From Clostridia bacterium (GTDB lineage: Bacteria; Bacillota; Clostridia; Oscillospirales; Acutalibacteraceae): a stretch of 5,260 nt of DNA. Every line of letters begins with the position of its first letter. Positions within the stretch are counted from its first letter, which is position 1. This document shows, piece after piece, positions 1 through 5,260 of this stretch. Both the position numbers and the translations under genes were made by a program. Under the pieces are notes generated by a model, which saw only the letters and a list, made by a program, of their open reading frames with translations, had not been told where the DNA came from and made no database searches. Location of the stretch: the NCBI GenBank assembly GCA_017442445.1, contig JAFRZS010000113.1, forward strand, positions 1-5,260. Direction: 5' to 3'.

Positions 1-1585
1 TAGGCATAAAGTTGCAAGCGGTATTGTTTGTTCCGTCTTCATTTTTACCGCCGAGGTCGATATCATTCATAAGTAAGACTGTCTTACCCTCGAAGGTATC
101 GCCTGCAGCAACCTGCTGTGAAATCCAAGCAAGTTCAGCACCATTGTAAATTTCATAAACAGTGCCATCGTTACGAGGCTCAGTTGCAGAACTACCGTCC
201 CAGGTAACATCCTGGTTTGTTGCAACTTTAAACGCAAGTTTTAATGCAGAAAAAGCCGCATTAAGCTCTTCTGTTTTTGCAACAGCTTCTTCCGCAAGCA
301 TCATAACATCGTCGGTAAGAAGCGCATTTACTTCTTCCAACTTATCCGTCAATGCCTGATATTCTGTGGGGCAAGTATCTTCATACTTGCTGTCTGTGAT
401 ATATTCACTTGCATTAACTTCGTTATATAAGTTTCTTAACGCAATTTCAGTATCAGTATTTTCCCAAGCGAGCATCGGATAACCGCCGTTGATATTAACC
501 GTATCAGCGACATATCCCTCACCGAGAGTAGCAACGAATTCAGCATCTTTTATTTCTGATTCGGTAAGCATACCTGTTGTTGTGTCCAGCTGATACTGGT
601 TAGCTATACCCTTTAACTGATTAGTTTCGTTGCCTTCAATGTCTTTTACAGCATAACAATTTGTCATTGTTCCTGCAGCCAAATTTCCGACAATAGCCCC
701 GACAAAAGCACTGGAGGTTGTGAGATATCCGTCAACGACCGCAGAGCTGTAACAGTTAGAAATTGTTGTCAGAGATGAGCTGGTATATGCAACAATACCA
801 CCGGCTGTTACACCCCACGCAACAATTGTGTGAGTAATCTCTGTTCCCAAAACATAACAATTAGTGATAGAGGTTGATCCGCCCGCAGCACCTACAAGAC
901 CACCTGCATTATATGTGCTTGAAGAAGAAACAGTACCCCCCTTAACATAACAACCTGTAATTGCAGTATTAGCGGCATAAGTTACCAATGCGGCAGCACC
1001 TGCAAATGAATCAGAACTACTTACTGTCTGTGTAACGGTAGGTTCGATTATACCGAGGTTTTTGATTGTTGCTTCATCTGTACAACCAAAAAGACCGGCA
1101 TAAAGCTCAGTAGCGGTTTCAACATTCAATCCCTTGATTGTATGTCCGTTACCGTCAAGTGTACCCTTGAACGCATTAGTTGTACTTGAACCGATGGGTG
1201 TCCAATTATGACCGCCCAAGTCGATATCGTTCTTGAGTGTCAGAGTAACTCCTGAAAAGTTAAGAGCACCTCTGTTAAGTTGATAAGCAACCCACGCACG
1301 TTCAGCACCACTGGTTATATCATAGGCAGTTGCCTGAGCATTTGTAACCGTTGGTGTTTTTGTGGTTGTACCGTCCCAAGGTTCGCTTTCAACATCTTCT
1401 TTGACGACAAAATCTCCGTCTTCCGCCACCTGACCAAGGCTCGAGACAGAACCGTCAACAGAATCTGCTGAGTTCTTTGATATACTTGCAATAATGTCGC
1501 CGAGTTCACTTGCAACGCCGTCAAACGGTGCTGAAGTTATCAGCATACATACTGAAAGTATAAGCGCGAGAATTTTTGTTAGCAT
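1..1585 (-). CDS. Secreted GLUG-repeat / FIVAR-like modular surface protein (partial, 3' end outside window)
   Basis: An uninterrupted frame of 528 codons runs from an ATG at 1585 to the window edge with no stop, so the C-terminus is missing. The ATG sits 8 nt after AAGGAG. Residues 1-25 look like a Sec signal peptide (K4, hydrophobic core 5-19, possible cleavage after G-V-A25). Residues 26-69 are a Ser/Asp/Glu-rich linker. Residues 70-131 (WDG ... NDIDLGG ... WTPIG) followed by GTLDGNGHTIKGL (141-153) are the usual entry to GLUG beta-solenoids. Residues 194-313 carry four GLUG-like rungs ending GCY/NCY. GGYPMLAWE (367-375) closes the solenoid. Residues 378-452 are helical and resemble a FIVAR domain (SxYxxxxYxxL, then a mostly helical end). 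At W462 a second WDG ... NDIDLGG module begins. The family is known from large cell-surface or extracellular proteins of gut Firmicutes; the ligand is unknown. An LPXTG, SLH or dockerin anchor, if any, would be off-window. The frame and domain type are clear; the role in adhesion or glycan binding is inference. Confidence 0.88.
   Translation of the reverse strand, partial: MLTKILALILSVCMLITSAPFDGVASELGDIIASISKNSADSVDGSVSSLGQVAEDGDFVVKEDVESEPWDGTTTKTPTVTNAQATAYDITSGAERAWVAYQLNRGALNFSGVTLTLKNDIDLGGHNWTPIGSSTTNAFKGTLDGNGHTIKGLNVETATELYAGLFGCTDEATIKNLGIIEPTVTQTVSSSDSFAGAAALVTYAANTAITGCYVKGGTVSSSSTYNAGGLVGAAGGSTSITNCYVLGTEITHTIVAWGVTAGGIVAYTSSSLTTISNCYSSAVVDGYLTTSSAFVGAIVGNLAAGTMTNCYAVKDIEGNETNQLKGIANQYQLDTTTGMLTESEIKDAEFVATLGEGYVADTVNINGGYPMLAWENTDTEIALRNLYNEVNASEYITDSKYEDTCPTEYQALTDKLEEVNALLTDDVMMLAEEAVAKTEELNAAFSALKLAFKVATNQDVTWDGSSATEPRNDGTVYEIYNGAELAWISQQVAAGDTFEGKTVLLMNDIDLGGKNEDGTNNTACNFMP
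47..202 (-). repeat. Long-range module repeat, copy 2 (start of second module)
   Basis: This encodes residues 462-513: W-D-G-S, YEIYNGAELAWISQQV and VLLMNDIDLGG. It aligns with residues 70-125 but is four residues shorter in the middle. It shows that a second GLUG module begins right after the helical FIVAR-like domain, and that the protein continues well past the window edge. Only the entry segment of this second module is visible. Confidence 0.8.
647..1006 (-). repeat. Four GLUG-like beta-solenoid rungs inside the surface protein
   Basis: These bases encode residues 194-313, in which a pattern of the form (N/T)xGGLVGxxxxxxxIxNCYxxG recurs four times: FAGAAALVTYAANTAITGCY (194-213), then units starting NAGGLVG (226), TAGGIVA (260) and AFVGAIVG (293). 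Each ends in GCY or NCY, with the cysteines at 212, 243, 278 and 310. The period is 31-35 residues. This fits the GLUG motif family, whose repeats are thought to stack as solenoid coils. The repeats are diverged and visible only at protein level. The domain assignment is from memory of the motif. Confidence 0.8.
1211..1378 (-). repeat. Long-range module repeat, copy 1 (WDG to DIDLGG)
   Basis: This encodes residues 70-125 of the surface protein: W-D-G, then YDITSGAERAWVAYQLN, then LTLKNDIDLGG. It is homologous to residues 462-513. The end of the unit is conserved in DNA: the 21 bases at 1211-1231 match 47-67 at 18 of 21 positions, and TACCGTCCCA at 1369-1378 is identical to 193-202. The WDG starts are 1176 bp (392 codons) apart, giving the period of the whole GLUG + FIVAR module. 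Confidence 0.8.
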
Positions 1586-1590
1586 AAATT

Positions 1591-1601
1591 CCTCTCCTTC
1601 C
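1591..1601 (-). promoter_or_regulatory. Ribosome binding site for the GLUG protein
   Basis: Read on the minus strand, GGAAGGAGAGG precedes ATG 1585. Its AAGGAG core ends 8 nt before the start codon, which is optimal Firmicutes spacing. It fixes the start and agrees with the signal peptide beginning at that ATG. Confidence 0.85.
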
Positions 1602-1617
1602 AATTTTTATGCACGGC

Positions 1618-1650
1618 AAACTGTGTTTTTCACACAAATAAATACAGTTT
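1618..1650 (-). repeat. Small imperfect inverted repeat in the leader of the GLUG gene
   Basis: AAACTGT at 1618-1624 is the reverse complement of ACAGTTT at 1644-1650. On the minus-strand transcript the stem is 7 bp, one C-A mismatch, then 3 bp, ending about 16 nt before the ribosome binding site. An alternative inner 5-bp hairpin (TGTGT/ACACA, 1622-1636) competes with it. There is no U-tract, so it is not an obvious terminator. A role in mRNA stability or translation control is possible but unproven. Confidence 0.35.
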
Positions 1651-1696
1651 CACCTATACACATTTACACATTGTTATTTTATCATCATTTTGTTCG

Positions 1697-1740
1697 ATTA
1701 AATTTACAAAATGGAAAATTATCAATTTTTTTTTATTTTT
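1697..1740 (-). promoter_or_regulatory. Candidate sigma-A promoter with A-tract UP-like element for the GLUG protein
   Basis: On the minus strand, TTGATA (1725-1720, 5/6 match to the -35 consensus) is followed by a 17-nt spacer and TTTAAT (1702-1697, 5/6 match to the -10 consensus). Immediately upstream of the -35 is an A-rich run (1740-1726, 14 A of 15 bases) that could act as an UP element. Transcription would start near 1690, giving a leader of roughly 100 nt. The promoter lies just downstream of the preceding terminator, as expected for an independent transcription unit. In A/T-rich DNA such matches can occur by chance, so this is a good candidate rather than a certainty. Confidence 0.6.
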
Positions 1741-1754
1741 TCACACATAAGATG

Positions 1755-1807
1755 TAAAATAAAACAAGGAATACAGTTTTCGTAATGAAAACTGTATTCC
1801 TTGTTTT
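1755..1807 (-). terminator. Intrinsic terminator of the lpdA-E1 operon
   Basis: A perfect 20-bp inverted repeat pairs 1761-1780 with 1788-1807, extendable by a C-G pair (1781/1787) to 21 bp with a 5-nt loop. It begins 16 nt after the E1 stop codon. On the minus strand the stem ends in TTTT and is followed by ATTTTA, giving a U-rich tail. The plus strand also has a T-run on its side (1804-1809), so the structure could work in both directions, although no plus-strand gene ends here. It separates the dehydrogenase genes from the surface-protein gene. Confidence 0.9.
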
Positions 1808-1823
1808 TTAATAATATTTCTAT

Positions 1824-4292
1824 TTATACGCCGAGCTTAGATTTTCTCATCTGCTCAACTGCTGTGAAGTTTGTTGTGGGTGTATAATCTTTGAGCGGTA
1901 CAATCTTTTCGTTGATTGCATCAAGAATCCACTTATCCTGCGGGAAGAAATACTGGTCAAACTCAAACGGAGGTGTTATCCAGTTCTGAGCACCAACTAC
2001 TACCGGCGGTGCATCAAGATAATCGAAACAGAGTTCAGAAATATTTCTTGCGATATCATTGAGGAATGAACCTCTTGCACAAGCATCAGATGCAAGTACA
2101 ACTTTACCTGTCTTCTTTACTGATTCGACAATCTTTTCATAATTAAGCGGTACCAAGCTGTGAAGATTGATAACCTCTGCTGACATACCGTATTTTTCTT
2201 CAAGCTCTTTAGCGGCATCCATAGCACGATAAAGTGTTGCACCGATTGTAAGGATTGTGAAATCTGAACCTGATTTTACGCAGTTAACATCACCAAATTC
2301 AATTTCATATGCTTCTTCAGGTACTCCGCCTTCATGGAACATTTCTCCCATATCGTAAATTCTCTGGCTTTCAAAGAAGATAACGGGGTCTGTTCCGTTG
2401 AGTGCTGTCTGCATAAGACCTTTAGCTTCGTAAGGTGTTGCAGGGAAGCAAACTTTGAGTCCGGGGATATGAGCGCAAAGTGCAACCCAGTCCTGAGAGT
2501 GCTGTGCGCCGTATTTTGAACCGACAGACACACGAAGAACGATGGGCATTTTGAGGATACCTGCGCTCATTGCCTGCCATTTTGACATCTGATTGAAGAT
2601 TTCGTCACCTGCACGGCCGATAAAATCAGCATACATCAATTCAATGATTGATCTACCGCCGCACATACCGTAACCTACTGCAGTACCAACGATTGCTGCT
2701 TCTGAAATCGGTGAGTTGAAGAGTCTTGAATAAGGAATAACATCTGTAAGTCCTCTGTAAACTGCGAATGCTCCTCCCCAATCTCTTACGTCTTCACCGT
2801 ATGCGATGAGTGTGGGATCTTCGTAGAATTTATCAATGATGGGCTCAAAGAGAGCATCACGGATATTGAATAATTTAAGCTTTGATACGGGTTTGCCGTC
2901 TTTGAGATGGAATCTTTCTTTACCTGCAATCTGCTGTACTCTTGAGCATGATTCCTTGGGTCCTAAAACTGAAGGCTCTTCATCAAGCATCTTTTCAACC
3001 TTTTCGTTTGAGAACATCATGTCTTCAATTACATAATAGTTCTTTTCAAAATCAACATAGGGTGAAATGCTTTCGTCTGCAGCTGCTTTACAGATCATTG
3101 TCATGCGCTCTTTTGTTTCTTCAAGGATTTCATCAAACTTAGCATCCTTTTCAATCTTAGCATCAACAAGTGATTTTCTGTAAGTTACGATAGGATCAAA
3201 TTCACGCCATGCTTCGATTTCGTCTTTTTCACGATATGCGTTCTGGTCTGAAGTTGAGTGACCTGAGAAACGATATGTGATAACATCAAGAAGTACGGGG
3301 CCTTTACCTTCTGCAAGGATTTCTTTCTTGCGTCTGTAAGCATCAATAACTGCAAGAGGATTGAAGCCGTCAACTCTTTCTGCGTACATCTGTGAAGGTG
3401 TGATACCTGCACCGATACGAGCAAGGAAGTCATATGCCATTGTTTCGCCGCGAGTCTGACCGCCCATACCGTAGCTGTTATTGAAGATGTTGAAAATAAT
3501 GGGCATTCCGTTATTTTTGCCTTCTTCCCAAAGCTTTGTCAACTGATCCATAGCTGCAAAGTTGAATGCTTCCCAAACAGGTCCGCAACCTAATGAACCG
3601 TCACCGATATTACATACCACGATACCGTCTTTCCGGTTGCACTTTTTGAAGAGAGCCGCACCTGTTGCAACAGTTGCTGAACCGCCAACGATAGCATTGT
3701 TCGGATAAACACCAAAGGGTAAGAAGAATGCGTGCATTGAGCCGCCCATACCTTTGTGGAAACCGTTTTCTCTTGCGAAAATTTCTGTTAATGTACCGTA
3801 AATTAAGAATCTGATTGCAAGTTCTTTAACATTGTCTGTCTTGCCGAACTTTTCAACCGCTCTTAATGTCTTACCGCCAAGGAAGTTTTCCATGATATCC
3901 ATGAGTTCCTGGTCAGATAATTTCTGAATGCATGAAAGTGATTTTGAAAGAATTTCACTGTGGCTTCTGTGACTACCAAAAATAAAGTCATTCTTTTCAA
4001 GAAGATATGCTTCACCAACTGCAGCTGCTTCCTGTCCGAGTGACAAATGAGCAGGGCCGGGATATGTTGTTTCAATACCGTTGTAAAGACCCTGTGTTTT
4101 GATGAGATTGAGCATTGACTCAAACTCACGAAGAATTGAAATATCACGGAAAATTCTTACAAAGTCATCCTTTGCAAAGTTCTTCTTTTCCTGTGCGATT
4201 GTTTTGTTGTAAGCATTTACAGGAATATCTTCAAATACCATTTTTCCTGATGCTCTGATTTCATTGGGATCTACATAGAGTGATTTTGGCAT
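1824..4292 (-). CDS. Thiamine-diphosphate 2-oxoacid dehydrogenase E1, fused alpha and beta subunits
   Basis: A complete 822-residue protein. It is the decarboxylating E1 of a cytoplasmic 2-oxoacid (or acetoin) dehydrogenase complex, transferring the acyl group to lipoyl-E2. The alpha-like part (about 40-440) has PGPAHLSLGQEAAAVG (78-93), GSHRSH (106-111), the ThDP/Mg motif starting GDG 230-232 and ending NN 271-272, and SGHSTSD (343-349). The beta-like part (about 472-800) has AYGEDVRDWGG (497-507), SPISEAAIVG (527-536), IIELMYADF (549-557), GAQHSQ (595-600, with the His expected to be catalytic) and IPGLKVCFPATPYEAKGL (609-626). The two parts are normally separate polypeptides of about 330-400 and 325-350 residues; here they are joined in frame with no stop. 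The start ATG has AGGAGG 8 nt upstream. The gene follows lpdA (E3) by 15 nt, supporting one operon. The substrate is undetermined: pyruvate, branched-chain 2-oxoacid and acetoin enzymes share these motifs. The family call is firm. Confidence 0.95.
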   Translation of the reverse strand: MPKSLYVDPNEIRASGKMVFEDIPVNAYNKTIAQEKKNFAKDDFVRIFRDISILREFESMLNLIKTQGLYNGIETTYPGPAHLSLGQEAAAVGEAYLLEKNDFIFGSHRSHSEILSKSLSCIQKLSDQELMDIMENFLGGKTLRAVEKFGKTDNVKELAIRFLIYGTLTEIFARENGFHKGMGGSMHAFFLPFGVYPNNAIVGGSATVATGAALFKKCNRKDGIVVCNIGDGSLGCGPVWEAFNFAAMDQLTKLWEEGKNNGMPIIFNIFNNSYGMGGQTRGETMAYDFLARIGAGITPSQMYAERVDGFNPLAVIDAYRRKKEILAEGKGPVLLDVITYRFSGHSTSDQNAYREKDEIEAWREFDPIVTYRKSLVDAKIEKDAKFDEILEETKERMTMICKAAADESISPYVDFEKNYYVIEDMMFSNEKVEKMLDEEPSVLGPKESCSRVQQIAGKERFHLKDGKPVSKLKLFNIRDALFEPIIDKFYEDPTLIAYGEDVRDWGGAFAVYRGLTDVIPYSRLFNSPISEAAIVGTAVGYGMCGGRSIIELMYADFIGRAGDEIFNQMSKWQAMSAGILKMPIVLRVSVGSKYGAQHSQDWVALCAHIPGLKVCFPATPYEAKGLMQTALNGTDPVIFFESQRIYDMGEMFHEGGVPEEAYEIEFGDVNCVKSGSDFTILTIGATLYRAMDAAKELEEKYGMSAEVINLHSLVPLNYEKIVESVKKTGKVVLASDACARGSFLNDIARNISELCFDYLDAPPVVVGAQNWITPPFEFDQYFFPQDKWILDAINEKIVPLKDYTPTTNFTAVEQMRKSKLGV

Positions 4293-4300
4293 TTTAATTT

Positions 4301-4306
4301 CCTCCT
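4301..4306 (-). promoter_or_regulatory. Ribosome binding site for the E1 gene in the lpdA-E1 junction
   Basis: A perfect AGGAGG (minus strand) lies in the 15-nt gap between the lpdA stop (4310-4308) and the E1 ATG, 8 nt before that ATG. There is no room for a terminator or promoter between the genes, so they are most likely co-transcribed, with E1 translated from its own strong site. Confidence 0.9.
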
Positions 4307-4307
4307 A

Positions 4308-5260
4308 TTATAATTCAAATAAAGCTTCTCTGATTACTTCGCATACTGTCGGATGCGGGAATACAATCTTTTTAAGCTCATCAATTTTCATTTCTGTTTC
4401 AAGCATCATAGCTGCTCCGTAAATCATTTCTGATGTGTACGAGCCTATGAGATGAACACCGATAAGACGATCATTTTTCTTGTCAAGAACAAGTTTTACT
4501 ATACCCTTACCGCCTTCAACCTCAGCCATATATCTGCCTGAGTAGTTCATTGTAAGCTTTGCAACTTTTACATCAATTCCTTTTGCTTTTGCACTTTCTT
4601 CAGTTTCGCCAACTGTCGCAACCTCGGGATTTGTGTAAATAACTGCGGGAATTGCATTATATCTCATAATATCCTTTTTGCCGAGAATATTATTGACAGC
4701 TACTTCAGCCTCTCTGTATGCTGTGTGAGCTAACATTGATTTGCCGTTAACATCACCTACTGCATATACATTCGGTACATTTGTTTTCATCATATCGTCA
4801 GTTACTATTGCGCCGCGCTCAGTATATACATTGAGGTTTTCAAGTCCTATTCCCTGAGTGTTTGCACGTCTGCCGATTGATACAAGAACTTTGTCAGCCT
4901 TAACTGACTTGATTTCACCTTTTTCCTCAAAGTAAACTTGTCCGTCTTTGACTTCAGTAACCTTGCATGAAAGCTTGAAATCAATACCCATTTTTGCATA
5001 TTCTTTAAGGAGTATATCTGAAATTTCTTTTTCTGTCGGACCTGCAATTTTGTCAAGCATTTCAATAACAGTAACATTTACACCGATTGTCTTGAAATAT
5101 GATGCCATTTCAAGACCGATAACACCGCCACCGATAACAACATGGCTTTCGGGTAAGTTTTGCATATCAAGAATTTCACGGTTTGTCATAACAAAGCCTG
5201 ACTGATAATTTTCTTTAAGTCCGGGTATTCCGGGTACCAAAGCCTCAGAACCTGTTGCAA
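4308..5260 (-). CDS. lpdA: Dihydrolipoyl dehydrogenase (E3), C-terminal part; 5' end outside window
   Basis: 316 complete residues plus stop are visible, about two thirds of the usual 460-470. The frame continues off the right edge; its first residues ATGSEALVPGIPG (5258-5220) match the FAD-domain segment that ends in an ATGS motif, so the TTG at 5240 is not the real start. E3 reoxidises dihydrolipoyl-E2 with NAD+ in the cytoplasm. Visible features are the NAD-binding GGGVIGLEMASYF (5132-5094), IGRRANTQGIGLE, the second FAD motif NVYAVGDVNGKSMLAHTA, TNPEVATVGETE in the dimerisation domain, and the C-terminal HPTVCE, whose His-Glu pair is the catalytic acid/base dyad of the family. The redox-active CxxxxC disulfide would lie in the missing N-terminal part and cannot be checked. 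An E1 gene follows immediately, which supports a 2-oxoacid dehydrogenase E3 rather than a mercuric or glutathione reductase. Any lipoyl domain fused at the N-terminus, as in some E3s, would be off-window. Confidence 0.95.
   Translation of the reverse strand, partial: ATGSEALVPGIPGLKENYQSGFVMTNREILDMQNLPESHVVIGGGVIGLEMASYFKTIGVNVTVIEMLDKIAGPTEKEISDILLKEYAKMGIDFKLSCKVTEVKDGQVYFEEKGEIKSVKADKVLVSIGRRANTQGIGLENLNVYTERGAIVTDDMMKTNVPNVYAVGDVNGKSMLAHTAYREAEVAVNNILGKKDIMRYNAIPAVIYTNPEVATVGETEESAKAKGIDVKVAKLTMNYSGRYMAEVEGGKGIVKLVLDKKNDRLIGVHLIGSYTSEMIYGAAMMLETEMKIDELKKIVFPHPTVCEVIREALFEL

Noticed and set aside
162..359. Plus-strand Ser/Ala-rich open frame
   Set aside because: Mirror frame of the FIVAR-like coding region; its composition follows from the antisense codons and no convincing start context is seen.
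1547..1558. Possible lipobox LSVC (residues 10-13) in the surface protein
   Set aside because: The residue before Cys is Val rather than Gly/Ala/Ser, and the Cys lies inside the hydrophobic core only 13 residues from the start, so a lipoprotein signal is unlikely.
1622..1636. Short TGTGT/ACACA hairpin in the leader as a riboswitch or attenuator
   Set aside because: Only 5 bp, no U-tract, and no recognisable riboswitch core. At most it is part of the imperfect leader hairpin.
1494..1757. Plus-strand open frame of 87 codons over the surface-protein start and intergenic region
   Set aside because: It is antisense to the signal-peptide region and the promoter, is rich in Phe/Tyr/His from A/T-rich DNA, shows no recognisable motif, and its ATG lies inside the well-supported minus-strand gene.
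1761..1807. Perfect inverted repeat as a mobile-element end or CRISPR repeat
   Set aside because: A single copy with U-rich flanks placed right after a stop codon is best explained as an intrinsic terminator; no transposase, target duplication or spacer array is present.
3185..3433. Minus-strand alternative frame within the E1 gene (with similar ones at 2276-2533 and 3863-4147)
   Set aside because: Out-of-frame shadows of the E1 coding sequence, which has continuous conserved motifs in the main frame.
5238..5240. TTG as a possible start codon for the dihydrolipoyl dehydrogenase
   Set aside because: The frame continues upstream to the edge with ATGSEA, matching the conserved ATGS segment of the family, and the NAD-binding motif lies too close for a full-length protein. 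The gene is simply cut by the window.

Overview
The window looks like chromosomal DNA from a low-to-moderate GC anaerobic Firmicute, probably a gut Clostridia (Oscillospirales/Ruminococcaceae-like). The reasons are strong AGGAGG-type ribosome binding sites, A/T-rich intergenic DNA, a single-chain alpha/beta E1 dehydrogenase of a type I associate with Clostridia, and a secreted GLUG/FIVAR-type modular protein. This placement is an inference from gene content; no rRNA or other taxonomic marker is present.

Everything supportable is on the minus strand, so the window is read here from high to low coordinates. Positions 5260-4308 hold the C-terminal 316 residues of dihydrolipoyl dehydrogenase (lpdA, E3), whose N-terminus lies beyond the window. 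Fifteen bases after its stop comes a complete 822-residue thiamine-diphosphate 2-oxoacid dehydrogenase E1, with alpha and beta subunits fused in one chain (4292-1824). A strong intrinsic terminator (1807-1755) closes this transcription unit. Together the two genes encode E3 and E1 of a 2-oxoacid (or acetoin) dehydrogenase complex. The E2 acyltransferase is not in the window and may lie upstream of lpdA. The substrate (pyruvate, branched-chain 2-oxoacids or acetoin) cannot be settled from the sequence.

After the terminator is a short intergenic region (1760-1586). It holds a good candidate sigma-A promoter with an A-tract upstream, a leader of about 100 nt with a small imperfect hairpin, and a strong ribosome binding site. 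From 1585 to the left edge runs an open frame of 528 codons without a stop, so the gene is cut by the window edge. It encodes a secreted protein: signal peptide, a WDG...DIDLGG entry segment, a beta-solenoid of GLUG repeats, a GYPMLAWE-like closing segment, a FIVAR-like helical domain, and then the start of a second copy of the module 392 residues after the first. It is probably a large repetitive surface or extracellular protein of unknown ligand.

No mobile element, CRISPR array, tRNA or rRNA was seen. The metabolic genes are conventional; the partial surface protein is the least understood part of the window.
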